NCBI GenBank assembly: GCA_021794355.1
Contig: JAJYRA010000010.1
Coordinates: 1 to 42,687 of the forward strand
Length of the DNA: 42,687 nt
From: Thermoplasmata archaeon
GTDB taxonomy: Archaea; Thermoplasmatota; Thermoplasmata; Thermoplasmatales; Thermoplasmataceae
Direction: 5' to 3'
Made by a program: the position numbers and the translations under genes. How positions within the stretch are numbered: position 1 is the stretch's first letter; each line of letters begins with the position of its first letter. Positions 33,926 through 42,468 of the stretch are shown piece after piece. The notes below the pieces were generated by a model. The model saw only the letters and a list, made by a program, of their open reading frames with translations, was not told the DNA's origin and searched no databases.

Positions 33926-33948
33926 GAAAAGGTAATTTTCATGGTGTT

Positions 33949-35115
33949 ATGAATAAATTTCTCAACAGAAATGTTCTGTTAATCTCTTTTTCCGCATTCT
34001 TTTCTGATATGGGGTATCAGGCAGTTTTAGCAGTATTGCCGGTGCTATTGGTCATTCAGTTCAAAGCACCTGTTTATGTTTATGGAATAATCATGGGTAT
34101 TTCATACGGCCTAGGGTCATTTTTTGGATACTTAGGAGGAAGGCTCTCAGATATATATGGGAGGAAGAAAATTGCTATAATCGGGAACGCGTTCATACCA
34201 TTTCTTTCACTCAGTGGGGTCTCAAGTAATTTCATTCAAAGCTCTGCTCTATTTACAACAGGTTGGCTATCCAGGAATTTCAGGTCCCCTGCAAGAAAAG
34301 CTCTTATAAGTGACGAGACAAATGATTCAACTAGAGGGAGGATCTTTGGATTCCTCAATGCACTGGATGTTGGGGGTGGAGTGGCATCCATAACAATCCT
34401 CCTCATACTTTTACATTTTAGCGTGAAGCTTTCCGAGATCATCCTTTTAACTGCTGTACCCATATTCGTTGCAACAATATTATTGATTTTTATTAAGGAA
34501 AAACCAAGGAGGGTTGAGGAACAAATACGAAAAAATGATACTCCACGTGCTAAGATAAAGCATTCAACTTATAATGGCGTACTATTGGCAACGGGTCTTT
34601 ATGGATTCAGTTATTACAGTTTAGGGTTTCCAATACTTACCATAGCTAAGGCTCAAACCGATGCATTGGGTTTTGCATCTTACTTATTTTTCCTGCTCGC
34701 ATCAGCTCTATTTGGATACGTGGTGGGTTCCAGAAGAATCAAGTTAATACCCTCCCTAGCATTTATGGGATATATATTGTCGGGAATTGGCACGATTGTT
34801 CTGGGATTGGCATACCTATATAATTTGGGTGTAATTGTAATGTTCCTTGCAGTAGTCCTTATGGGAATGGCCATAGGAACCATAAGCACATTGGAACCCA
34901 ACCTGATATCCATAGTCAAGCCCAAAAGTGAACAGGGCAGGGGAATGGGTGCGCTCACCGCATCGAGAAGCGCAGGCCTTTTCTTTGGGAACATAGCTAT
35001 GGGCGCTCTTTATTACTTTGATCCTTTTTATTCTTATCTCTATGCAACAATACTATCGATCATAGCAGGATTAATCATAATGGTACCAAGCAGGGATTTT
35101 AAAGATTTAATATAA
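33949..35115 (+). CDS. MFS transporter
   Basis: Major facilitator superfamily permease, 388 residues from ATG 33949, about twelve membrane helices. Motif A is GGRLSDIYGRKKI near residue 62, between helices 2 and 3. The FSDMGYQAVLAVLP start resembles drug/metabolite exporters that begin with SD.xY. The substrate is unknown. It is divergent from the ChrB-domain gene, so a link to metal or oxyanion resistance is possible but not shown by the sequence. Confidence 0.85.
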   Translation: MNKFLNRNVLLISFSAFFSDMGYQAVLAVLPVLLVIQFKAPVYVYGIIMGISYGLGSFFGYLGGRLSDIYGRKKIAIIGNAFIPFLSLSGVSSNFIQSSALFTTGWLSRNFRSPARKALISDETNDSTRGRIFGFLNALDVGGGVASITILLILLHFSVKLSEIILLTAVPIFVATILLIFIKEKPRRVEEQIRKNDTPRAKIKHSTYNGVLLATGLYGFSYYSLGFPILTIAKAQTDALGFASYLFFLLASALFGYVVGSRRIKLIPSLAFMGYILSGIGTIVLGLAYLYNLGVIVMFLAVVLMGMAIGTISTLEPNLISIVKPKSEQGRGMGALTASRSAGLFFGNIAMGALYYFDPFYSYLYATILSIIAGLIIMVPSRDFKDLI

Positions 35116-35348
35116 ATGGTGTTGATAACTTCGGATTGACTATATAGAGGTGATGTTACCAATATTGATATAATCCCACTCTAGGGAGACACAATGAATT
35201 AGCTGGGGTGGTTGACTTTCAATAATTAATAAAATGGAGTGAATCGCGATTTTCCCAATCCACCACATATTTATGCATGGATCAGTATTTTCACAGGGTT
35301 CAGTAAAGTCTATAAATCACCTAGTCCTAATCTGTTTATCTGATAAAT

Positions 35349-36353
35349 ATGACTGGTGGCTCAAAAAAATCCCAGAAAGGAAAGAGCAAGAGCAACAGCA
35401 AATCAAAGAGTGAGAGCAAGAAGAAATTCGATTTTAACAATTTTGACAGTAGAGCTCTTGAGAGAGATATGTGGATTCTCGGCAGGTTAATGAGTGGACA
35501 GGAATTTAAGACCGTTGATGAATATAATGATTTTTACAGGAAAGCAAACGAATCCGGTGCAATAAGTAACTTCCAACCTAATACAGTGGAGGACCATGCG
35601 CAGTATCTTGCCTATGAAGCTTTCAGTAAAGAGGGGGGAGAACGCCGGAAAATAGCAATGCAAGCTCTTGAAATCTCTGAAAACTGCCCTGACGCCTATG
35701 TAATTCTCGCTGAGATGGAAAGGGACAATAAAAGGAAAATAGAACTTTATACTAAAGGTGTGAAAGCCGGTGAGAAGGTTCTTGGCAAAGAAATATTTGA
35801 TAGAAATAAGGGAAAATTCTGGGGGATTATTGAAACGAGGCCATATATGAGGGCCATGGAAGGCCTAGCGGGTTCATTATGGAATTCTGGACAACTGGAT
35901 CGGACTCAAGAAATATATGAACGACTGATGGAACTTAATCCTGAAGATAACCAGGGGAATCGATATCCCCTCCTTCTCCTGTACATGTACAGGAAGAATT
36001 TTGAAAAGGCAAAAAAATTCCTGCTTCAATATGATGAAGACGGTGCCGAGTGGAATTATAGCAAAGCTCTCTTTCTATTCTTGACATCAGGCATAACACT
36101 GGAGTCCAAGATCGCCATAAGGAAGGCATTTGAGTCGAACAAGTACGTGCCGGCATTGCTTCTGACGGAGGGTAAACTTCCCCCTCAAGGGAATTACATA
36201 ACCATTGGAGAGCCGGATGAGGCAGTTTCATATGTCATGGTGTCCAGAAACTTGTGGCTGAGGGAACTTGATGCAATCAAGTGGCTCGTCAATGAATTCT
36301 CGGCATATATTGGGGATGAAAGGAAAGTGCCAGGGCAATTTCGTGACCGATGA
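35349..36353 (+). CDS. ST7-like tetratricopeptide protein
   Basis: 334 residues. A lysine/serine-rich disordered start (GKSKSNSKSKSESKKK) precedes helical repeats. The ENCPDAYVILAE stretch and TRPYMRAMEGLAGSLWNSGQ, LMELNPEDNQGNRYPLLLLY match the ST7-type TPR family that occurs in bacteria, archaea and animals. Probably a cytoplasmic scaffold. The HEAT-like gene begins 72 bases later and has a similar charged layout, so the two may act together. Confidence 0.75.
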   Translation: MTGGSKKSQKGKSKSNSKSKSESKKKFDFNNFDSRALERDMWILGRLMSGQEFKTVDEYNDFYRKANESGAISNFQPNTVEDHAQYLAYEAFSKEGGERRKIAMQALEISENCPDAYVILAEMERDNKRKIELYTKGVKAGEKVLGKEIFDRNKGKFWGIIETRPYMRAMEGLAGSLWNSGQLDRTQEIYERLMELNPEDNQGNRYPLLLLYMYRKNFEKAKKFLLQYDEDGAEWNYSKALFLFLTSGITLESKIAIRKAFESNKYVPALLLTEGKLPPQGNYITIGEPDEAVSYVMVSRNLWLRELDAIKWLVNEFSAYIGDERKVPGQFRDR

Positions 36354-36425
36354 ATGCCATCTCGGTTGCATTTTGATCGAAAATCTAATTTCAATAGCAA
36401 CTAACTGAAGAAAGGTGTTGATAAA

Positions 36426-37409
36426 ATGAGCAAACAAAAAAGAAGGGTAAATGAGAAGGATCATGGAAAATCAGAGGAAGAAGATTTGGATGAGGAAACA
36501 GAAGAAATAGATGACATGGATACTCTTATCCGCAAAATGAAGGAACTATCTGCTGAGGAATCTATTGAGAAACTGGACGAAGCGGAAGAATCCGCTGCAA
36601 GACTCATAGTTTTTGGTGAGGATGTCATACCGGAGATGCTGCCCATAACAAAGGATGAAACAAACCCGGCTTTTGAACTTGCGTGCTTTGTCTTGAGCGG
36701 AGTCGGGGGGCCCGTTGCCACTTCAACTCTCGTGAACATCCTCGAAAACACAGAACATAGTGAAGCCGTTTCAGATTTAATATCAAATAATTTGGGAAAA
36801 GAGGCTGTCCCCCTCCTGATCGAGAAGGTAAAATCACGGATAGGAAAACCGGTGAAAGATCAAAAGGGTTTCAAGCAGGTCACAAACAACCATATACTCT
36901 GCTTGGGCAATATACACAGCAGGGATTCATTCAATTTCCTAACTTCTATTCTTGATGACTTCATTAAGGAAATGCCGTCGAAATCCTTCGATGTTAGAAA
37001 GCATAAGTGGAAGTATTCATCATTTGATCTGTTTTTTATCCTTGAAGCATTGGTTCGGCAGCAAAACAAGAGGGCCATACCACACATAGCTAAGGCCAGA
37101 GATAGTTTCCCAATGGAGTTTGCGGATCACAAGATATGCCAGATTGCGATTGGAAAGATTGCTCTCTCCAGGCCGGAAGGTTTTCTCCCTCTGGAGGTTA
37201 TGGATATTGTTTTTCCTCCTGATCTTTTGTTTCGGGTTATGGGTGAGGATGAGGGCAATAAAAGGGATTTTCTCACGTCTGAATACGGAGATTATTTCAC
37301 CAAGGAGCTGTACCCGCACTATGATGAACTGGAAAAGGAAAGGAATAGAAAAGGAGATGAGGACGATGAGGACGATGAGGATCTTGATGACGAACTGGAT
37401 GAATTCTAA
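36426..37409 (+). CDS. HEAT-like repeat protein with acidic ends
   Basis: 327 residues. The N-terminus is mixed charge (EEDLDEETEEIDDMD), the middle has paired helices of HEAT type (ACFVLSGVGGPVATSTLVNI, EAVPLLIEKV, HILCLGNIHSRDSFNFL), and the C-terminus is almost purely Asp/Glu. GGTG lies about 10 bases before the ATG. No enzyme motif. Likely a protein- or nucleic-acid-mimicking scaffold paired with the upstream TPR protein. Confidence 0.65.
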   Translation: MSKQKRRVNEKDHGKSEEEDLDEETEEIDDMDTLIRKMKELSAEESIEKLDEAEESAARLIVFGEDVIPEMLPITKDETNPAFELACFVLSGVGGPVATSTLVNILENTEHSEAVSDLISNNLGKEAVPLLIEKVKSRIGKPVKDQKGFKQVTNNHILCLGNIHSRDSFNFLTSILDDFIKEMPSKSFDVRKHKWKYSSFDLFFILEALVRQQNKRAIPHIAKARDSFPMEFADHKICQIAIGKIALSRPEGFLPLEVMDIVFPPDLLFRVMGEDEGNKRDFLTSEYGDYFTKELYPHYDELEKERNRKGDEDDEDDEDLDDELDEF

Positions 37410-37463
37410 TGTAGGGATTTTCATCCAAATACTCGTGGAGCCATAATGAGTGTATGTTGGATT

Positions 37464-38375
37464 CTAGCACTGCGAAAGACTCCGAATTACTCTTGTTTTT
37501 GAATTGGCTGATGCAGGCAAAAACAACATAGCCATAAATAGAGCTAAATTTGAAATCAACAAATAATCTGCCTTTACCATGTTGAACATCATGAGGAGAT
37601 ATGCCAGAAACAAAGAAAACAAGATGAGAAGAAGAAAGGAGTATCTGAACAATTCTGGGTATCTGAAGGACGCAAATGTGATGAAGGGCAATGCCAGGAT
37701 CGCAATCAAAATGATAGTCATTGTGATGTCCACAATTCCATGAAAGATTAAAGTCTCAATAAGAAAGAATTGGGTAAAGGTGAGAAGATATCCAAGTAAC
37801 CCTCCAGCTACAACCTGGGCAGGCGTATGCTTGAATAGATAGATACGACTCCAAACTATGGGAAGCATCAGCAAACCCAGCATACCTCCTACGATTCCAA
37901 AAGAAAAGATGAGTGCAGTTGCAGGACCCGCCACGCCCATAGCATGTACACTAATTTTCCACTTCAGGTTTATAGCATATATGGCCAGGGTGTTTGTTCC
38001 GTAACAGAACATTAGAATAATAGCATTGGCAGGCTCCATCATGACCGCAAGGACCAACGTCCCTGCAAAGTATACGGCAGCCACAAACAGAAGCGGAGTC
38101 ATCCTTGATTCCCTGTTATCGTACGATATCCCGCCAACCTTTACGAATGAATACATGAAAAGGGAGGGTAACAGGAAACTAAACGTCAGGGCAACGGCGA
38201 CGTCATAGGTGAACCCAAACTTGTCGTATCCTCCAGATGAAATGATCCACAAGAATGCAGGTATTGAAAGAACCGGTGCAAAGCCAAATACTGAGATCCA
38301 GTGAGCAAGGCCGGTTGAAAATCTCTGGTGATTTTCTGGTTGCTCGTTGTTGATAATATTATCTTGAGAAATCAT
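37464..38375 (-). CDS. PAP2-like membrane phosphatase family protein
   Basis: 303 residues with about nine membrane helices. The phosphatase-like motifs are weak: WKISVHAMG for the SGH motif and SRIYLFKHTPAQVVAGG for SRxxxxxHxxxD, where Gln replaces the last Asp. Family members act on lipid phosphates such as phosphatidic acid or polyprenyl diphosphates at the membrane; activity here is uncertain. Convergent with the HEAT-like gene. Confidence 0.6.
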   Translation of the reverse strand: MISQDNIINNEQPENHQRFSTGLAHWISVFGFAPVLSIPAFLWIISSGGYDKFGFTYDVAVALTFSFLLPSLFMYSFVKVGGISYDNRESRMTPLLFVAAVYFAGTLVLAVMMEPANAIILMFCYGTNTLAIYAINLKWKISVHAMGVAGPATALIFSFGIVGGMLGLLMLPIVWSRIYLFKHTPAQVVAGGLLGYLLTFTQFFLIETLIFHGIVDITMTIILIAILALPFITFASFRYPELFRYSFLLLILFSLFLAYLLMMFNMVKADYLLISNLALFMAMLFLPASANSKTRVIRSLSQC

Positions 38376-38650
38376 TCTATGACTTTATGTGAATTTCAAA
38401 TATATTCTTAACTTATCACTTTTCACGCAATATACTGTCTGATTTATAAGTGTCCAAATAAGGGGAGCGGATCAATTTCATACCTTACCCACGAACGCAA
38501 ACAAAAGCAGGATGACCCTAATTCTTAGAGGAGTAATGTCGGAGGTTCCTGAGGCAAGAAGGGAGATGTTGTTTTTACATTGCATAAAGGATTGATACTT
38601 TTGCCCGAACTGAAGCTTCTTAAATACGAAAGTCAACTTTGAATTATCTC

Positions 38651-39091
38651 TCACGGAGCAGTTTTTATACCCAGTTTTCCGGCTGTTGCATTAAGTTCAC
38701 GGTCAGCTGAGCAGAATACGACCCTCTTCACCTTAATACAGGTTTCCAGTTGGATTGCTTCTACAATGTATATATGTTGCTCAAGAACCATCTTCATAGC
38801 TCTTCTGATTATCTGGCTTCTAACAAGATGTATTTCAACTGAAGAGGATCTTTCAAGTGTACTCAACTCACTTAGCATGGTCTGGAGCCGACTCCTGGGA
38901 TCAATACCCGTCTTTCTGGAGTATTTGTCGAAAACAATAGCTGCCTCGCCAAGATTTATCTCCGATATGCAAACAACTACCTCTCCTCGCTGGGCCTGAT
39001 GGAAGTAAGTGTCAGCCAAATTGCTGTTTTCCTCCTTAACATACCTCTTGATCAGTACGCTGGTATCAAGATATACGTGAGGCATGCTCAT
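38651..39091 (-). CDS. vapC: VapC-like PIN protein, partly diverged active site
   Basis: 146 residues from ATG 39091 (ATG 39085 is also possible). D9 (YLDTSVLIKRY), E44/E49 and D130 (CSADREL) are present, but the helix that normally carries the third Asp reads IVEAIQLETC, with Glu111 in its place. The antitoxin gene just upstream is cut by two stops. The toxin may be weak, or may be held by the truncated antitoxin. Confidence 0.75.
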   Translation of the reverse strand: MSMPHVYLDTSVLIKRYVKEENSNLADTYFHQAQRGEVVVCISEINLGEAAIVFDKYSRKTGIDPRSRLQTMLSELSTLERSSSVEIHLVRSQIIRRAMKMVLEQHIYIVEAIQLETCIKVKRVVFCSADRELNATAGKLGIKTAP

Positions 39092-39092
39092 T

Positions 39093-39350
39093 TCACAACT
39101 CCCTGAGTTCAGTTTCTGAACATACTCTGCGGGTAAGATCAGGCCTGTTCCTCTCCACATCTTCCCCACTGATGTACCCGCATTCAAGGTTAAGCTCCTT
39201 ACACAGGCCATCCAGGAATTAAGAATTTTAAAGGGAGCTAAGCGATTTTTCGATGTAATCGCTGAGAGTTCTTCCTTTTTTTAACAGGACCAGTTTTGCA
39301 TTGTTCACTACCTGCTTTTCAATCGATACAGTTATCTTGGTTTTAACCAT
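39093..39350 (-). pseudogene. vapB: Antitoxin gene truncated by two in-frame TAA codons
   Basis: From ATG 39350 the frame gives 40 residues (VKTKITVSIEKQVVNNAKLV ... LSDYIEKSLSSL), the ribbon-helix-helix DNA-binding part, then TAA 39230-39228 and TAA 39221-39219. The same frame continues FLDGLCKELNLECGYISGED and TELREL to TGA 39093, the toxin-binding tail, and the toxin begins at once. A 40-residue DNA-binding peptide could still be made. Confidence 0.7.
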
Positions 39351-39736
39351 CTATCCGTATATATAGTAACCCGTATTGAATTTCCAACATTCTTGTTTCT
39401 GGTCACAAATGGTTAAAGGATGTTTAAATAGAGATTCTATCGCAATTTAACTCAAGGAAGAAGCGTCAAATATGGGACTCTCCACAATATTGTCATCTAT
39501 CCAATGGACATCATTATTTCTACATAGAGGCAATCCATTTACTTCCAGCTTTCACCAGGATCGCATTTTAACAGGAAGTTTTCCTTGAATTAACAAAAGA
39601 TTTATTAATTCGTACTAGATATAACTTAAGCAAAAGGGGATGGAAGCACTACAATGAGTGGGTGTCAACTCAGATCTGTGTTAAAATTCAATAGAATTCA
39701 TTCTTTCAGTTGAGAGTTTAATGAGGTGTAGTGTGT
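39351..39736. other. Intergenic, promoter elements only
   Basis: About 385 bases. AT-rich TATA-like sequences occur near 39423 (GTTTAAATAG) and 39600; GAGGTG at 39724-39729 is the ribosome site of the next gene. I see no gene. Confidence 0.4.
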
Positions 39737-40054
39737 ATGTCAGAAAATAGAGAAAATGGTTTAATATTCATATTTTGCTACCTGTTTACTTGGTTCTCAG
39801 GCATAATAGTTTACGTGATTTATGGAAGCAAGAGAGAGGATTTTAGATTTCACTCGGTTCAAGCAATACTGCTTGGAGTGATCATATTGGTGATAACCGT
39901 TATCTCCTTTGTTTTGGGGCGTGACATTCGCTTTATTTCATTGTTAGGGGAACTTGTGGCAATTATTCTGTGGCTTTACGGCATGTATGTTGGTTATAAA
40001 GCATATAAAGGCGTCGATATCTCGATGCCAGTGATAGGCAATTTAGCGAAGTAG
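39737..40054 (+). CDS. DUF4870/TIC20-like small membrane protein
   Basis: 105 residues, ATG 39737 chosen because of GAGGTG seven bases upstream. Three to four membrane helices with YGSKREDFRFHSVQAILLGV between the first two: the (R)F.a.Qa pattern and the closing AYKGVDISMPVIGNLAK are typical of DUF4870/TIC20-like proteins. Function in prokaryotes is unknown. Confidence 0.78.
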   Translation: MSENRENGLIFIFCYLFTWFSGIIVYVIYGSKREDFRFHSVQAILLGVIILVITVISFVLGRDIRFISLLGELVAIILWLYGMYVGYKAYKGVDISMPVIGNLAK

Positions 40055-40224
40055 TCCAGTGTTTTCGCATCAGTTTAGCTTTCATGAAACAGTTCAGGAA
40101 GCTAAACAAGGGTCAGATCACCCTGTTAATTCTTCTTTTTTCCTCGTTTTGTCATGTGTTGAGGAAAATGCTGACAAATGTCTCAAAAATGGTAACAGCA
40201 CCGACATAGACTGATTAGCTCTCT

Positions 40225-40479
40225 TTAGTCAAAATCTGAGCCTTTTGAATTACCCATTCTTTTCCTGCTTAGTTTCCTCGATTCTTTTATGCTATTAACA
40301 ATCGAATCAGCCTCATTACTAGAGAGAAGCCCCTTCAGTTCAAGTATACTTGTCTTATTGGTTAACCTGTTGATCACATCTGTAAAGCTCTCATTTTTCA
40401 TTTTAATGTCCTTAAGTTTATGGTAGGCCTCGTCGGATACGGAAATATTTCTGCTTTCCTTCTTTATTCGCACACACAT
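40225..40479 (-). CDS. Orphan VapB-type antitoxin (DUF217-like)
   Basis: 84 residues: SRNISVSDEAYHKLKDIKMK followed by ESFTDVINRLTNK is the archaeal DUF217 antitoxin pattern, with a basic tail (SRKLSRKRMGNSK). No toxin follows it: 40055-40224 shows no PIN coding on the minus strand. A TATA-like CTTTTTAATG is about 25 bases upstream. It could act in trans or be a relic. Confidence 0.75.
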   Translation of the reverse strand: MCVRIKKESRNISVSDEAYHKLKDIKMKNESFTDVINRLTNKTSILELKGLLSSNEADSIVNSIKESRKLSRKRMGNSKGSDFD

Positions 40480-40859
40480 ACGTGTTGGGGCATTAAAAAG
40501 TTGCCCTCATAATGCCATATCTTCATCGGTATGCGATTGTTGAAGTAAACCGGATCCTATATACATTTTTATGGGGGTCTCTCTACAAGACTTATGAACT
40601 GATGGAAATGTGCTGGATTATTCAAGCTTCTATACTATCTAATGAGTTATAATTCTTACGGGTGAGTCAGAGTTTTCCTAATATTTTAAGCAAATATAGT
40701 CAAATGCCAAAAAAGCATTGGAGTCTCCTGGACTAACTTGATACGTAATTCATAAATATTTTGGCACATTTTGATATGTATCGTGAGCTAAAATCGCTGC
40801 AACAATACAAATAATTGAGAAATTAAAGAAAGAACTTTATCAGGCAAGCAAAGAGATCA

Positions 40860-41084
40860 AGTAACCCAACATTTTCTGCTCTTGTCATCAAGCAAATGAA
40901 GAAACTTAGGGGAGAAATGAGGCGTATAATAATTTTAATAATTGAATAAATCAGGAAAAGACAGGATGCTAATGTCACCAAACTCTTTGGCGATGAAGGA
41001 TACAGGACGAGAGTAGGAGAATACATGGTGATTTTGGTTCTCGACGGGGAACTGATTAAAATTTTGGCGTTGAGGAGAGGGTAA
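40860..41084 (+). pseudogene. relE: RelE-type toxin gene interrupted by TAA
   Basis: The frame reads FSALVIKQMKKLRGEMRRII, then TAA at 40947-40949, then IRKRQDANVTKLFGDEGYRT, RVGEYMVILVLDGELIKILA and ends LRRG-TAA at 41082. GYRTRVGEYMVI is the conserved RelE core; the usual HRKDVY end appears lost. There is no clean start codon. A lysine-rich frame just upstream (IIEKLKKELYQASKEI) may be the end of its antitoxin. Inactive. Confidence 0.65.
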
Positions 41085-41168
41085 AGAAGTAATGTTTATG
41101 ACTAATAGAAGAATCCACACTCATTCCGGGACATTTCTTAAGATTCAATGCTACCATAAAAGCACTCA

Positions 41169-41285
41169 TGGACAAACGCGTTATGAATCAGCTCAATAAG
41201 AAATTGCAGGACATCAAGAAAGGAAGGGTAAGAATTATCAGGGACTTTCTCGATGAACTGGGAAGCCGGAAAAACGGGATCTAGG
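41169..41285 (+). CDS. Possible RelB-like antitoxin fragment
   Basis: 38 residues from ATG 41169, with the frame open for 19 more codons upstream. LNKKLQDIKKGRVRIIRDFL resembles the (L)xxxLxDIKxGRV(x)xxxFL segment of archaeal RelB-like antitoxins. It lies just after the broken relE, an unusual order, and 10 bases before the next gene. Confidence 0.35.
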
Positions 41286-41295
41286 TGTATTTGAG

Positions 41296-42201
41296 ATGCT
41301 TCAACTGAGTAAATCGCTTACTAAGCGTAAAAAGGCAATTGCTATTGTAGTCGCCCAATTGTTATCAAACATATATCAAGATGTGGAACCGACTCACGAG
41401 ATGAATAGGATTATTGATCTTCTGAAAGATGAAAGTAAATCTGTTACCACTGCCTATGGTACGACATCAGGCGAAGAAGTGACAAAGTTGATTTCAGAAG
41501 AAGGTCTGGATATGGATGAAGTGAATCGCAGGATTTTGCTCTACAGAAACCGCAGACGCTTGAAGAAAGGCAGAACACGATCCCAACTGGTAGGAGATCT
41601 TGCAAATTACCTGTCGGACTATTGCTCTCAGGCAAAAACATATGAAGAATTGGTTGACCAGATTAAGCATATGCCAAAGATGACACACAAGCCCTTAGGT
41701 GGGGGATTTGATCTAGACAATGAAAACGTTCCAGTTTTCCTCGAAACATTGACCGATGAAGAAAGAAAAAAACTTCTCCAAAAAGTTAACGAGAAAATTG
41801 CCCAGGGGGGTAAAGAATTCGAAATTGGTGAAGATCTTGAACGATACCTTAACGAGGTGGGAATGAAATATGGCATAGACTGTTCAGTTGATGACTTTGA
41901 GACTATGGGCAAGAGCTATTTTGGGATCAAAGTGTTCATTGGAGACCGCGGGATCATTGGCTGGTTTCACGGCACATTTGAAGAACTGAAGGCAGCATTG
42001 AGCAAGGAAATAGAGCTGGAGGCCCAGGATAAGGTGAAGTGCCCTTACTGTGGTAGGAAGATTGTAAGATATGTTGCCATGAATATATTGAAAAACTGTG
42101 ATTGTGGTGCGAAAATAGAGATCGTTCGCGAATCGGTGAGGAAGGGGAATGTCACTCACATGAAAAGAAACATAGCTTTTCTGAAACTTAAAGAAACTTG
42201 A
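41296..42201 (+). CDS. Unknown protein with C-terminal zinc ribbon
   Basis: I do not recognise this gene. 301 residues: a helical, charged N-terminus with RILLYRNRRRLKKGRTRSQL, a loop GGGFDLDNENVPVF (~136-149), an alpha/beta part (SYFGIKVFIGDRGIIGWFHG), and a zinc ribbon CPYCGRK ... NCDCGAK (~252-272). No nuclease or polymerase motif is clear. Position beside decayed TA genes and an IS suggests an accessory gene, but it looks intact. Confidence 0.6.
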   Translation: MLQLSKSLTKRKKAIAIVVAQLLSNIYQDVEPTHEMNRIIDLLKDESKSVTTAYGTTSGEEVTKLISEEGLDMDEVNRRILLYRNRRRLKKGRTRSQLVGDLANYLSDYCSQAKTYEELVDQIKHMPKMTHKPLGGGFDLDNENVPVFLETLTDEERKKLLQKVNEKIAQGGKEFEIGEDLERYLNEVGMKYGIDCSVDDFETMGKSYFGIKVFIGDRGIIGWFHGTFEELKAALSKEIELEAQDKVKCPYCGRKIVRYVAMNILKNCDCGAKIEIVRESVRKGNVTHMKRNIAFLKLKET

Positions 42202-42362
42202 CTATAATCATTTCATTCTCTGGATAGGTAACTGAATATGGTTTTAGTTGCATTTGTCCCATGGAGAAGCAGCAACCGCAACAAAGGAGCAAGAATTAAT
42301 GGAGAAATGCATAATCAGAAGTCAGTTAAAAACCGGGTATGATTAGGGCCGCAAAATGGATC

Positions 42363-42396
42363 AGTCGGGATTTACTTGATGGTTTAAGCTTGACTT
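42363..42396 (+). repeat. 34-nt repeat, copy 7 (diverged)
   Basis: AGTCGGGATTTACTTGATG then GTTTAAGCTTGACTT; same orientation as the others. About 70 bases outside the end of the IS transposase gene. Confidence 0.5.
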
Positions 42397-42468
42397 TCGA
42401 GAAGAGATCAATGAGCGATCTCATGCAGAAGTGCTTTCACACGGATTAAAATGTTAATTATTAAAGAA

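Noticed and set aside
35221-35265. Possible eighth copy of the 34-nt repeat (GAATCGCGATTTT)
   Set aside because: Only about 13 bases are similar and the far end is absent.
14977-41084. Reassigned stop codon explaining the interrupted genes
   Set aside because: TAG, TGA and TAA are all involved, frameshifts are also present, and intact genes end at all three; decay is simpler.
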